Shown here in pieces: positions 39,984 through 49,302 of a stretch of 64,000 bases of DNA. Positions within the stretch are counted from its first letter, which is position 1. Each line of letters begins with the position of its first letter. Location of the stretch: assembly GCF_025231485.1 (NCBI RefSeq), contig NZ_CP104003.1:3410001-3474000 (forward strand), given 5' to 3'. The stretch comes from Salinirubellus salinus. Lineage in GTDB: Archaea; Halobacteriota; Halobacteria; Halobacteriales; Haloarculaceae. The notes beneath the pieces are model-generated. The model ran no database searches, was not told where the DNA came from, and saw only the letters and a program-made list of their open reading frames with translations. A program made the translations under genes and the position numbers.

Positions 39984-41318
39984 CTAGCCGAGAACCGTCG
40001 GCTCGGGGTCGGACTCGACGGGGCCGTCGGCGCCCACCACGACGCTCCGTCGCGGAATCGGTGGCTCCGTGTCCGGCGTGAGCGTGAGCAGGCTCTCCAG
40101 CCGGGTCAGTTCCCGCGGGTTCGCCTTGGGTACCACCTCGTACTCGACGAGGACGTCGCCGTCCGCCTCGGAGATGCGGACGTAGTTCAGCTGGTAGCTC
40201 GGGTAGTAGACCCGCGGGAGGAGACCGAGCAGCACCGACCTGCGGTGGAACCGCTTCAGCCACGTGCCCGTGTTGACGACGAGTCGGTCGTCCACTTCGA
40301 TGACGGCGGCACGGTGCGTGTGGCCGTAGACGTAGACGGCCACGTCGGGGTGCTCGGCGAACAGTTCGCGTGCCGCCTGCGTGTACCGGTCCTCGACCTC
40401 CTGTGGGTCGTCGCTGCCGACGAGCCCGAACCGTTCGAGCGTCCGCCGGACGTCCCTGGCGAGGAAGAACAGCGGTATCGCCAGCAGCACTAGCAGGAAG
40501 ATGACGACGAGGTTCACGACGAGCACCACGTCGATGAGCAGCCCGAGGACGCCGAGCCACTGCAGCGCGTCGTTCACCAGCACGTTCGGGAGCGACCAGA
40601 CGCCGAAGAGGTCGAGCAGCAACACGAACACGTAGAGCAGGCTGACCTGGAACAGCAGGAGGAACGGGACCACCGAGTACCGCAACAGCGGACTCATCTC
40701 CCGGTAGAAGTACATCGACGTCATCCAGTCGGGAATCTGGGTCATCGGGGTCACCGACTGGATGTCCTTCAGCCAGTTGAACTTCCCCCGCTTCGAGAGC
40801 TGTCCCGCCCGCCCCGTGATGTGCTGGTTCACGAAGTAGCCCGGCGGGTTCGCGTACGGGTTCCCGAACTCGGGGCTCTCGTTGTTCGGGTCGCGCTGCT
40901 GGCCGTGCTCTATCCAGATGGTACGACCGGCCACCTCGCGCGTCAGGACCACCTCCTGTTCCAGCGTGACGTTGTACTCGGCCAGCCGCTCGACGTACTC
41001 CGGATAGCAGGCCAGCTCGTAGTCGTGGTTCCCCGGCATGAACGTGATGGGAACCCGCTCGCCGGTGGCGCGCAACTGCTCGAACAGCTCGGGGTAGCGC
41101 TCGACGAGCGCGTCGAACTTCGCCATCCCCTCCAGTTCGGTGAACTCCCAGAGCCCGAACGCGTCGCCGTTGACGATCAGTTCGGCGTCCTCCTCGCTCC
41201 GTTCGAGGTCACGGAGGAACTCGAGGAGTTCGTCCATGAACTCCACCTCCGCGAGGGCCTCGTCGCCCCCGATGTGCATGTCGCTGACGAAGTAGTACCG
41301 GGTGGTGTCGGTGGGCAT
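39984..41318 (-). CDS. metallophosphoesterase with an internal membrane segment
   Basis: 444 residues from the ATG at 41318. Metal-binding motifs are intact: SDMHIGGDEAL (10-20), NGDAFGLWE, TFMPGNHDYELA and, after the gap, VYVYGHTHRAAVIEVDDR and VVNTGTWL. Between GNHD and GHTH lies an insert of about 130 residues, including three strongly hydrophobic helices (LLRYSVVPFLLLFQVSLLYVFVLL, VLGLLIDVVLVVNLVVIFLL and neighbours). The enzyme would be anchored in the membrane with its catalytic halves folding together on one side. Substrate unknown; possibly UDP-diacylglucosamine-like or another lipid-linked phosphate, a guess. Monocistronic. Confidence 0.86.
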   Translation of the reverse strand: MPTDTTRYYFVSDMHIGGDEALAEVEFMDELLEFLRDLERSEEDAELIVNGDAFGLWEFTELEGMAKFDALVERYPELFEQLRATGERVPITFMPGNHDYELACYPEYVERLAEYNVTLEQEVVLTREVAGRTIWIEHGQQRDPNNESPEFGNPYANPPGYFVNQHITGRAGQLSKRGKFNWLKDIQSVTPMTQIPDWMTSMYFYREMSPLLRYSVVPFLLLFQVSLLYVFVLLLDLFGVWSLPNVLVNDALQWLGVLGLLIDVVLVVNLVVIFLLVLLAIPLFFLARDVRRTLERFGLVGSDDPQEVEDRYTQAARELFAEHPDVAVYVYGHTHRAAVIEVDDRLVVNTGTWLKRFHRRSVLLGLLPRVYYPSYQLNYVRISEADGDVLVEYEVVPKANPRELTRLESLLTLTPDTEPPIPRRSVVVGADGPVESDPEPTVLG

Positions 41319-41537
41319 GGTCGTGTGGTCGGTCGGCCCCCCGGCGCCGGTGGCTCGGGTCGCCGGAACGATACAGGTAGGCCGGCGGAGAACTTGACAC
41401 TTGTGTGACCTACCCGGGGTCGGCCTCGACGACCGAGTCACGAGACACTGGCGGTGGGGGCTGTCGCTCGCCGCTGGGCGGCGCTGGCCGTTCCCGTCTA
41501 TACCGAACCGGACCCGTGCCCCTCTCGGCCGACTCGT

Positions 41538-42212
41538 TCAGTTGCTGTAGGTCTGCGGGAGCTTCGGGATGAGCCACGCGAGGAACGCCCCCTGACTCCG
41601 GGTCTGGATCCAGACGGTCCCCTCGCCGCTGAAGTTACAGACCAGCCCCTCGCCGCTGGCGAGCGTGGACTTCAGCCCGCCGACGCGCCTGACGCTGAAG
41701 TCGAGGCTCTCCTCGAACGCGACGATGTGGCCCGTGTCGACCACGAAGTCGTCGCGTTCGCTCACGTCGATGGCCTGGATGGCGCCGTAGCTCGAGATGA
41801 ACAGCGGGCCGCTCCCGGTCGCCTTCAGGAGGAACAGGCCTTCGCCGCCGAGGAACGACTTCGCCCCACCGAACGACGAGTCGACGTCGAGACTCGGGTC
41901 GCCCGCGATGTACGAGGTGGACTGGACGTACAACGTCTCGTCCTCCAGTTCACGGTGGACGATGTCGCCCGGCAGCACCGAGGCGAACTGCACCTCGCCG
42001 GGGGCCCGCGCGTGGAACGTGTTCTGGAAGAAGCTCTCGCCACCGAACGACCGGGTGAGCGACTTCAGGAACCCGCCGGTCGCGTTCGTCTCCATGTCGA
42101 TGGTGCTGTCGTGGCTCACCATGGCGCCGGACTCGGCCCGGATGGACTCTCCCGTGTCGAGCGAGACGGTCACCATCGAGAACGACGGACTGTAGGAGAT
42201 CTCGTGCTCCAT
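41538..42212 (-). CDS. AIM24 family (TIGR00266) protein
   Basis: 224 residues with the AIM24 beta-prism pattern. Segments such as SGAMVSHDSTIDMETNATGGFLKSLTRSFGGESFF, LPGDIVHRELEDETLYVQSTSYIAGDPSLDVD, and KSTLASGEGLVCNFSGEGTVWIQTRS are characteristic. The archaeal role is unknown; in yeast the homologue supports mitochondrial membrane organisation. A TATA-like TTCATAACC (minus strand) lies about 28-36 bases before the ATG at 42212. Divergent from the DUF389 gene. Confidence 0.93.
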   Translation of the reverse strand: MEHEISYSPSFSMVTVSLDTGESIRAESGAMVSHDSTIDMETNATGGFLKSLTRSFGGESFFQNTFHARAPGEVQFASVLPGDIVHRELEDETLYVQSTSYIAGDPSLDVDSSFGGAKSFLGGEGLFLLKATGSGPLFISSYGAIQAIDVSERDDFVVDTGHIVAFEESLDFSVRRVGGLKSTLASGEGLVCNFSGEGTVWIQTRSQGAFLAWLIPKLPQTYSN

Positions 42213-42417
42213 ACCCGTGGGAGGGCGGGTCGTGTGTTGGTTATGAACTCAAAAATCCGGGCCGACTCCCGGTTGCGTGTGTCACCGTGAGTCGGAGAGA
42301 AACGCTCGCCAGCCACCGCCGTGGCGCCCGGGAGCCGCGTCGTACCCTCTCACGGATGGAACCGTTCATCGGGGTTTCCCTGTTCATAAATAACCGTCGA
42401 GGAGGCGTCCATTCGCC

Positions 42418-43890
42418 ATGCGACTCGTCCAGGTTCTCGTCCCGAAGGGGAAGATCGACCCGGTGCTCACCGCCCTCGACGAGCTAGACATCGACTGCGC
42501 CGTGTTTCCCGAGATCGGTCGGGGGGAGTTCGAGGCGATGGTCCAGTTCCCGGTCCCGCCGGGCGGCGTCGAGACCGTCCTGGAAGAACTCTCCGAGGCG
42601 GGCATCCGCGAGGACAGCTACACCATCGTTCTCGCGACGGAGACAGTCGTCTCCCAGCGGCTCCCGGCGCTCGAAGCACGGTTCCCCGGCCTCCGCATCT
42701 CCCGCGAGGAACTCCACGCTCGCGCGCAGGACCTCGCTCCGGCGAACTCCACGTTCTTCGCGTTCATCGTGTTGAGCACCGTCATCGCCACCACCGGCCT
42801 CCTGCTGGACTCGGCGGCGACCATCATCGGGGCGATGGTGGTGGCGCCGCTGATGGGGCCGGCCATCTCCGCCAGCGTCGGCACCGTCCTCGACGACGCG
42901 AAGATGGCGAGTCGCGGCGTCCGCCTGCAGGTCTCGGGGCTCGTCGTCGCCATCCTCGTGGGGGCCGCCCTCGGCTGGGTGTTCCAGCAGACGGTACTGG
43001 TACCGCCCGACCTCGACATCACGGAGGTGGGGCAGATTGCCGAGCGGACCAGTCCGAACTTCCTCTCGTTGTTCCTCGCGCTCGGCTCCGGCATCGCGGG
43101 GGCCATCAGCATCATGCGCGGGGCCGGCTCCTCGCTGGTCGGCGTCGCCATCGCCGTCGCACTCGTCCCCCCAGCCGCGACGGCAGGGCTCGGCATCGCG
43201 TGGGGCCTCCCGCTCGTCACCATCGCCGCGGCGGTGCTGGTCGTCGTCAACCTGCTCGCCATCAACATCTCGGCGCTCGTCATCTTCTCCCTCTCCGGGT
43301 TCCAGCCCATCGACCTCGGACAGGTGCGTGGGTCGCGCCGCCGGCTCGCCTCCCGTATCGCCATCATCGGCGTCTCCATCCTCCTCCTCTCGGTCGTCCT
43401 CGGGGCCGTCACGTGGACCTCCGTCCAGACCGAGTCCGTCAGGACCGAGAGCCGGGCGGTCGTCGAGTCGGTGTTCGCCGAGGCGACCGTCGACGAGGCC
43501 GAGATCGTCCTGCTCGAGGTCGACGTCGAGTACAGCGCTCTCGAGTACCTCGCCCAGTTCCCGGTGCGGGTGGACATCCTCGTCGGACTCCCGCCCACCG
43601 TCGAGCGACCCCCCGACTTCGCCCAGACGTTCGACGACCTCCTCTCGGAGCGGACGGGTCGCGAGCACTTCGTCCGCGTCGGGTTCATCGACGAACAGGT
43701 CTCGGACGCCACCGGACGGGACCCGAACCGCCTGTTCGAGGTCGTCGAGAACGAGACCAACGAGACCGCCTCCCCGACGCCGACCCCCGACTCGGCTCGC
43801 CTCCGCGGACCGCCGCCCGCCGGTCCGCTCGACCCCCTCGCCGAACGGTCCGTCCGGGCCCCGAGTTGGCGTGCGCCCGACTATATATGA
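42418..43890 (+). CDS. DUF389 family (TIGR00341) membrane protein
   Basis: 490 residues. A soluble N-terminal domain (1-105) starts MRLVQVLVPKGKIDPVLTALDELDI. It is followed by a membrane block (110-340) with the TIGR00341 signatures DSAATIIGAMVVAPLMGPAISASVGTV and MRGAGSSLVGVAIAVALVPPAATAGLGIA. The C-terminal region (345-490) is soluble and rich in Glu/Asp. A role in transport is suspected but no substrate is known. It stands 97 bases before a pair of coupled membrane-protein genes on the same strand. Confidence 0.92.
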   Translation: MRLVQVLVPKGKIDPVLTALDELDIDCAVFPEIGRGEFEAMVQFPVPPGGVETVLEELSEAGIREDSYTIVLATETVVSQRLPALEARFPGLRISREELHARAQDLAPANSTFFAFIVLSTVIATTGLLLDSAATIIGAMVVAPLMGPAISASVGTVLDDAKMASRGVRLQVSGLVVAILVGAALGWVFQQTVLVPPDLDITEVGQIAERTSPNFLSLFLALGSGIAGAISIMRGAGSSLVGVAIAVALVPPAATAGLGIAWGLPLVTIAAAVLVVVNLLAINISALVIFSLSGFQPIDLGQVRGSRRRLASRIAIIGVSILLLSVVLGAVTWTSVQTESVRTESRAVVESVFAEATVDEAEIVLLEVDVEYSALEYLAQFPVRVDILVGLPPTVERPPDFAQTFDDLLSERTGREHFVRVGFIDEQVSDATGRDPNRLFEVVENETNETASPTPTPDSARLRGPPPAGPLDPLAERSVRAPSWRAPDYI

Positions 43891-43986
43891 TTAGGCTACA
43901 GGTGGTCCGATAGGCATCCGGGGAAGTTCGTCTCGTGGGTACGAGAACGCTCACGGTGCCCGAATCTTCCCGAAGGAACGAATGTC

Positions 43987-44583
43987 ATGAGTCAATCACT
44001 ACCGTCAGAGTGGTTCGTCGCGGAGTCGAGACAGAACGCCATCCTCGCGTGGGTGGTGACGGCACTGCTCGGCGTGACCGCGGTACTCCACTTCCTGTTC
44101 GGTTCGCTCGTCGTGATGGCCGTCGCGGGTGTCGCCGCGGCCGTCGCCATCGTCCCGGCGGTCGTGCTCGGGTCGTGGCGCTCGACCGTCCCGTGGCCGA
44201 TGCTCGTCCTCGCCGGCGTGGCCCTCCTCCCCGGGCTGGGGCCGTCGTTCGTCGGCGACTTCGTCTTCGCCGCCGCGATCGCCGGTCTCTCCATCCTCGT
44301 CGTCGTCGTCCTGCAGATGACGACGGCCGTCCGGATGACCCCGAACTTCGCCATCGGGTTCGTCGTCATCGCCACGATGGGGACCGCCAGCCTCTGGGCG
44401 CTCGGCTCGGCGGCCTCCGCCCGCTGGCTCGGCACCTCGTTCGTCGAGACGAACGACCAGCTGATGATCGTCTTCACCGCCGCGCTGCTCGCCAGCCTCG
44501 TATCGGCCCTCGCCTTCCGGTGGTACTTCCGCCGGCAGCTCGAGGCCAACGCCGCCGAACGGGCCGGGGAGGTGGTGGCGTGA
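43987..44583 (+). CDS. six-helix membrane protein of unknown function
   Basis: 198 residues, about six membrane helices (near 20-40, 42-62, 70-86, 90-108, 118-138, 155-175), and a charged C-terminal end (RRQLEANAAERAGEVVA). ATG at 43987 begins MSQSLPSEWFVAESRQNAILAWV. It shares four bases with the start of the next gene (GTGA), so translation is coupled. No conserved catalytic motif is obvious. It may form a complex with its neighbour. Confidence 0.78.
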   Translation: MSQSLPSEWFVAESRQNAILAWVVTALLGVTAVLHFLFGSLVVMAVAGVAAAVAIVPAVVLGSWRSTVPWPMLVLAGVALLPGLGPSFVGDFVFAAAIAGLSILVVVVLQMTTAVRMTPNFAIGFVVIATMGTASLWALGSAASARWLGTSFVETNDQLMIVFTAALLASLVSALAFRWYFRRQLEANAAERAGEVVA

Positions 44584-45248
44584 GCGTCGTCACCCGCATC
44601 GGGCTGACCCCACGCCGGCAGGGACAGCTCGTCCGCGTCCTGCAGGCCGTGATGGTCGGCATCCTGCTGCTCGGCATCTGGCAGTTCAACATGGGCGTCA
44701 TCATGAACGCGGCCGTGGGCCTCGGGGTGACGTTCCTGCCGGCCGTCCTGGAGCGCAACTTCAACTTCACGCTGAGCGTCGGCATCGTGCTCTGGATCAC
44801 GCTCGCGATGTTCCTGCACGCGTTCGGGACCGTCCCGCTCCCGTTCCTCGACTTCCTCAGTCCCTACAGCGCGACGTGGTGGTGGGACCACATGACCCAC
44901 GCGCTCTCGTCGTCGCTGGTGGCGGCCGTCGCGTACGCCATCGTCCGCGCACTGGACGAGCACACCGAGTTCATCGCCATGCCGCCGAAGTTCCTCTTCG
45001 CGTTCATGCTGCTGTTCGTGCTCGCGTTCGGCGCCATCTGGGAGCTCCTCGAGTTCTACATCAGCGTCGTCTCGGGCCTGCTCGGGGCGGACACCATCCT
45101 CACGCAGTACGGGCTGGAGGACACCATCCTCGACCTGTTCTACAACTCGCTCGGTGGGGTGCTGGTGGCCATCTTCGGCGCGGCGTCCCTCTCGCCCGTG
45201 GCCGAGCAGTTGCGCGACCGGCTGGACGAGCGGTCGGCGGAGCGGTAG
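44580..45248 (+). CDS. membrane protein (DUF2238/YjdF-like)
   Basis: 222 residues from the GTG at 44580. About six hydrophobic helices; two recognisable motifs, WWWDHMTHALSSSLVAAVAYA and AFGAIWELLEFYISVVSG, with Asp/His and Glu buried in the membrane. These resemble DUF2238-type proteins (WDxxxH ... WE..E). The function of that family is unknown. It overlaps the previous gene by 4 bases and ends 1 base before the convergent aldo-keto reductase gene. Confidence 0.83.
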   Translation: MSVVTRIGLTPRRQGQLVRVLQAVMVGILLLGIWQFNMGVIMNAAVGLGVTFLPAVLERNFNFTLSVGIVLWITLAMFLHAFGTVPLPFLDFLSPYSATWWWDHMTHALSSSLVAAVAYAIVRALDEHTEFIAMPPKFLFAFMLLFVLAFGAIWELLEFYISVVSGLLGADTILTQYGLEDTILDLFYNSLGGVLVAIFGAASLSPVAEQLRDRLDERSAER

Positions 45249-45249
45249 G

Positions 45250-46275
45250 TCACGTCGAACGGACGCGGTCCCCCACCTCGCCGAACAGTAGCCGTCGTAT
45301 CGACTCGTCCGACAGGAACGCCGTCGGGAACCCGAGGTCGACCGCGCTGACCGCGTCGAGTCGCTCGCGTGCCGCGTCGGTGAGCGAGACGGCGAGCGAG
45401 CCGAGGTTGTCCTCGAGGTGGTCGGGCGTCGTCGCGCCGAGGATGGGGATGGCCCCCTGTTCGCGGACCCACGCGAGCGCCACCTGCGCCGGGGTGCAGT
45501 CGAGGTCGTCGGCCACCGCCACCACGGTCTCGGCCACGCGCCGCTGGTGGTCGGTCAGGTCGCGGCCCTGCTGGTCCAGCCGCCCGCCGTCCCCCTCCAG
45601 ATACTTCCCCGTCAGCACCCCGCCGTCGAGCGGCCCCCACGCGGTGACGCCGAGCCCGAGCGCGTCGGCGGCCGGCAGGAGTTCGCGCTCGACGGTCCGC
45701 TCGGTCAGCGCGTACTTCACCTGCATCGCGGCGAACGGGGTGAGGCCCCGCTCCTCGGCCAGCGTCTGGGCGCGGGCGACCCACCACGCCGGCGCGTCGC
45801 TCACGCCGACGTAGTGGACTCGACCCTGCCGGACCACGTCGTCGAGCGCCCGCATCACCTCCTCGATGGGGGTGAGACCGTCGTAGGCGTGGACCCAGAG
45901 CAGGTCCACGTAGTCGGTGTCGAGTCGGTCGAGGGACCCCTCGAGCGTCTGGAAGAGGTTCTTCCGGTGGTTCCCGCCCGCGTTCGGGTCGTCCGGCCGC
46001 GTCGTGAGCGTGTACTTCGTGGCGAGGACGAACCGGTCGCGGCCGTGTTCGGCCAGCAGGGAGCCGACGATGCGCTCGCTCGTCCCGTCGGTGTAGTTGT
46101 TCGCCGTGTCGACGAAGTTCCCGCCGGCGTCGACGTACCGTTCGAGCATCTCGGCACAGGCGGCCTCGCCGGCGCCCCAGCCCCAGTCCTCGCCGAACGT
46201 CATCGTCCCGAGCGCGTACTCGCTCACGCGGAGGCCGCTCCCGCCCAGCGGTCGGTAGTCCAGCTCCGATGTCAT
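45250..46275 (-). CDS. aldo-keto reductase
   Basis: 341 residues, a TIM-barrel NADPH-dependent reductase. The tetrad is visible: Asp/Tyr in NFVDTANNYTDGTSE, Lys in FVLATKYTLTTRP, His in DYVDLLWVHAYDG. The coenzyme loop IPILGATTPDHLEDNLGSL is near the end. Substrates of this group are sugars, aldehydes or ketones; the exact one is not predictable. The ATG at 46275 begins MTSELDYRPLGGSGLRVSEYALG. The frame continues upstream for hundreds of codons, but that is the antisense of the next gene. Confidence 0.94.
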   Translation of the reverse strand: MTSELDYRPLGGSGLRVSEYALGTMTFGEDWGWGAGEAACAEMLERYVDAGGNFVDTANNYTDGTSERIVGSLLAEHGRDRFVLATKYTLTTRPDDPNAGGNHRKNLFQTLEGSLDRLDTDYVDLLWVHAYDGLTPIEEVMRALDDVVRQGRVHYVGVSDAPAWWVARAQTLAEERGLTPFAAMQVKYALTERTVERELLPAADALGLGVTAWGPLDGGVLTGKYLEGDGGRLDQQGRDLTDHQRRVAETVVAVADDLDCTPAQVALAWVREQGAIPILGATTPDHLEDNLGSLAVSLTDAARERLDAVSAVDLGFPTAFLSDESIRRLLFGEVGDRVRST

Positions 46276-46434
46276 GGCCGGCAGAGGCGCCCAGACGGGA
46301 TGAACGCATCTCACACGCGTGGGAGGACGGCCCGTGGGCCACGACACGAGCCCGTGTGTCCACCCCGCGGCCTCGTTCGCTCGCTCGCGCGACCGGCGTA
46401 CGGTTTCATACTGCTCGGCGGACACGACGAGGAC

Positions 46435-47697
46435 GTGACCACCCTCGACGCCCTCCGCGAACGAGACCTCGCCACCCTCCTCGGGGTGGGCCTGTTCGTC
46501 GCGCTCGCCGCCGGGGGCTACTACTACAACGTCACGTTCGTCCAGCTCGGGCTCATCGACCTCGGGGTCCGCGTGGTCGGGATGTCTCGCGGGGCCGTCT
46601 CCGTCGCGATGGCCGGCCTCGCGCTCGCCACGCTCGCCGTCGCCATCGTCACCGGGGTGGCGATGGACCGGACCGGCGTGAGCCGCGACCTCTACGCCAA
46701 GCTCCGCATCCTGTTCGGCGTGACCGTCCTCCAGACCGCCCTGACCGCCGTCGCCCCGTTCGTCGCCAGCGAACTCGCGTTCTACGCGTGGGTCGGCCTC
46801 TGCTCGGTCTCCATCGGCGTCGGGGTCCCGGCCACGTTCGGCCTCGCCGTGGACCTCGTGCCCGTCCCGGACCGGGGGTACGTCGCGGCGCTCGTCACCG
46901 CGGGCGCGTTCTTCGTCGCCGCCGTCTACCCGCTCGAGTGGACCATCGGCTCGTTCGCGGCGGTGATGGTCGCCGCGTTCGTCCCCGCCCTCCTCGTCCT
47001 CGGGGTGCTGGCCTCGGGCCGCGTCTCGCTGGTGGACGAACTCGCGGGCGAGCCACGCCACGCGGTCGGCCGGTTCTGCCGACCAGAACCGGTCCGGACG
47101 TGGAGCCTCGCGTTCTGGGCGCTCGTCGTCCTGATGTTCGGCGCGTACTTCGTCGACAGCCTCGGGTTCCTCCGCATCGTCGAGACGGAGTCGCTCGTGC
47201 TGGCCTCGTGGGGGTCGCCGGACCTCGGCATCCACGTCTTCATCGGCGTCGTCCACGTCCTCGGAGCGCTCGCGGCGGGGGTGCTCTACGCCAACTTCTC
47301 CCGACGCGCGCTGTTCCTCTGGGTGTTCGGCCTGTTCGCGTTCACGCACCTGCTCTACACCTTCTTCGTCCGCACGGCAGAGGGTGCCCCGCCCCTGCTG
47401 ATGCCGGGGTTCTACGCGCTCGCGGTGAGCTTCTACACGACGCTCAACTTCGCGCTCTGGCCGGACGTCTCGACGCCCGACACCGTCGGCACGCACGCCG
47501 CGCTCGGTGTCGGAGTGGCCGGGTGGCTGGCCACGTTCCTCTCCACCTCGCTGGCGCTCTCCTTCGAGGAGTCCGGCGTGGGACTGCTCTCGCACCTGAA
47601 CCTCGTGAACGCGCTCGCCCTCCTCCTGTTCGCAGGGGTGCCCGTCGCCGTCTACCTGCACCGCGTCGCCCGGTACGCACGGGGTGAGCCGGCGTGA
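46435..47697 (+). CDS. MFS-like transporter
   Basis: 420 residues with 12 hydrophobic segments in two halves. After helix 2 the loop VAMDRTGVSRDLYAKLRIL is MFS-like (cf. GxxxDRxGxR), and helices 5-6 contain GVPATFGLAVDLVPVPDRGY. The substrate is unknown. The GTG at 46435 starts VTTLDALRERDLATLLGVG; a TATA-like GTTTCATAC lies 26-33 bases upstream. Its stop overlaps the start of the following gene by 4 bases (GTGA). Confidence 0.85.
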   Translation: MTTLDALRERDLATLLGVGLFVALAAGGYYYNVTFVQLGLIDLGVRVVGMSRGAVSVAMAGLALATLAVAIVTGVAMDRTGVSRDLYAKLRILFGVTVLQTALTAVAPFVASELAFYAWVGLCSVSIGVGVPATFGLAVDLVPVPDRGYVAALVTAGAFFVAAVYPLEWTIGSFAAVMVAAFVPALLVLGVLASGRVSLVDELAGEPRHAVGRFCRPEPVRTWSLAFWALVVLMFGAYFVDSLGFLRIVETESLVLASWGSPDLGIHVFIGVVHVLGALAAGVLYANFSRRALFLWVFGLFAFTHLLYTFFVRTAEGAPPLLMPGFYALAVSFYTTLNFALWPDVSTPDTVGTHAALGVGVAGWLATFLSTSLALSFEESGVGLLSHLNLVNALALLLFAGVPVAVYLHRVARYARGEPA

Positions 47698-48545
47698 ACC
47701 TCGAGACGGTCCCCCTGCTCCTCGTGGCGCTCCTCCTGCTGACCGCGGGCGGGGACGTGACCCGCGCGGACGTGACCTTCGACGGCGCGAACGAGGCGGG
47801 CACGGACCCCCTCGTGGTCGCCGGTGGCACCGTCACCGTCCCCGCGGACACGACGACGCCCGGTCCCGTCTACGTCGTGAACGGCACGCTCGACGTGCAG
47901 GGACGGGTCGGCGGTGACGTGGTCCAGCTCGGCGGCCGCGTGGTCGCCGGCCCCACGGCCCGCATCGACGGGACGGTCGACGCGCTCGCCGGGCGTCGGA
48001 CGGTCGACCCGGCGGCGCAGGTGGCCGTGACGAGCCTCGACGTCACGGCCGGCCCCTCCCCGGCGGCGCGGGCGCTGCTGTTCCTCGTCCAGACGGGCGT
48101 CCTCGCGCTCGCGGGCTACCTGGTCGCCCGACGCTGGCCGACGCCGCTGGCGACGGCGGCGCGTGCCGCCCGCCGGCACCCGGTCGTCAGCCTGACCGCG
48201 GGTGCCCTCGTCTCGGTCAGCGCCATCGCCATGCTCGTGTTCATGGCGTTCACGCTGGTCCTCATCCCGGTCTCCGTGCTCGGCCTCGTCGCGGCGGTCC
48301 TCGTCGCCGGCTACGGGGTCGTGGCACTGGGGTACCTCCTCGGGACCCGCCTCGCCCGCGTCGGCCTCGAGGGGCCGCGAGCGACCGCCGCCGGCGTCGC
48401 CCTCGTCTCCGTCGCCGCCGAACTCCTCTCGTTCGTCCCCCTCGGTGACGTGGTCGTGTTGCTGGGTGCGACGGTCGGCATCGGTGCCGTGCTGGTGACC
48501 TACCTCGGGTTCCGGGAGTTCGTGCCCGCCTCGATACCGGAGTGA
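47694..48545 (+). CDS. polymer-forming (bactofilin-like) domain membrane protein
   Basis: 283 residues. After a hydrophobic N-terminal signal-like stretch, residues 40-115 form short beta-rungs VNGTLDVQGRVGGDVVQLGGRVVAGPTARIDGTV that match the polymer-forming/bactofilin beta-helix. Residues 130-275 hold four or five membrane helices. The arrangement is widespread in archaea with no known role; surface scaffolding is possible. It is coupled to the MFS-like gene by a 4-base overlap and ends 4 bases before the convergent CPBP gene. Confidence 0.84.
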   Translation: MNLETVPLLLVALLLLTAGGDVTRADVTFDGANEAGTDPLVVAGGTVTVPADTTTPGPVYVVNGTLDVQGRVGGDVVQLGGRVVAGPTARIDGTVDALAGRRTVDPAAQVAVTSLDVTAGPSPAARALLFLVQTGVLALAGYLVARRWPTPLATAARAARRHPVVSLTAGALVSVSAIAMLVFMAFTLVLIPVSVLGLVAAVLVAGYGVVALGYLLGTRLARVGLEGPRATAAGVALVSVAAELLSFVPLGDVVVLLGATVGIGAVLVTYLGFREFVPASIPE

Positions 48546-48549
48546 GGGG

Positions 48550-49230
48550 TCAGAGAGCACCGGCCAGCCCGAGGAACGTAGCCCCCGGGAGGCCGAGTGT
48601 GTCGTGGACGACGTGTGCGACCGTACACCATCTGATCGACCCCGTCTGGCGGGCGTGGTATCCGTACGAGGCACCGAGCAACAGGGCGTAGAGGACGAAT
48701 GCGGCGACTCCCCCCGGGACGGGCGAGGGTCTGACAGACTGTGGTGCGACGTGCCAGAGCGCGAACCAGACCGTCGGATGGACGTACCCCAGCCAGCGGC
48801 TGTCGGGGAACACGCGGACGAACGTCCCGCGCCAGAGCAGCTCCTCGGTCACGCCGATGACGACCCCCACCACCAGCGACGCGACGAGTGCGGCGGCCGA
48901 CGCTCCGGCCACGTTGGGCAGGAAGTAGAACAGGAACGGGAACGGCAGGAGCCAGACGAGCGCGACGGCGGTCAGCTGCGGCCGCGACCCGAGCGGCGGC
49001 CGCCCCGCACGGAACAGGTCTCTGACCCCCGCCGGGCCGAGGAGGGCGGTGGGGACGGCGAGACACCAGCCCACCCAGTAGAAGACGAAGCCCCCGAGGT
49101 AGCCGACCGAGCCGAACCGGGCGTCGAGCCACTGGAAGGTGACCAGCGTGGTGGCGACGAGCGCGACCGGCGTCGCCAGCAGCGTCCACTGTCGCCACGT
49201 CAGCCGCCTCGGCACGTCCCGCCAAGTCAT
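48550..49230 (-). CDS. CPBP family intramembrane metalloprotease
   Basis: 226 residues, about seven membrane helices. The glutamate-zinc motif VTEELLWRGTFVRVF, the first His in TVWFALWHVAP, and the later SIRWCTVAHVVHDTLG are in the order of CAAX prenyl-endopeptidase/bacteriocin-immunity (CPBP) proteins. Such proteins cleave prenylated or other membrane substrates. ATG 49230 is preferred; the in-frame start at 49299 would add 23 residues. Divergent from hemC, with a repeat element between the two. Confidence 0.9.
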   Translation of the reverse strand: MTWRDVPRRLTWRQWTLLATPVALVATTLVTFQWLDARFGSVGYLGGFVFYWVGWCLAVPTALLGPAGVRDLFRAGRPPLGSRPQLTAVALVWLLPFPFLFYFLPNVAGASAAALVASLVVGVVIGVTEELLWRGTFVRVFPDSRWLGYVHPTVWFALWHVAPQSVRPSPVPGGVAAFVLYALLLGASYGYHARQTGSIRWCTVAHVVHDTLGLPGATFLGLAGAL

Positions 49231-49302
49231 CCTCACGGGGAGACGCCCGGCGGCCAAGAGGAGCGCGCTGGTTCCCGTCCCCCGAGAACCCCACCTCACG
49301 AC

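Noticed and set aside
45418-46434. Long N-terminal extension of the MFS-like frame
   Set aside because: It overlies the aldo-keto reductase on the other strand, whose catalytic motifs are intact; the transporter begins at the GTG 46435.
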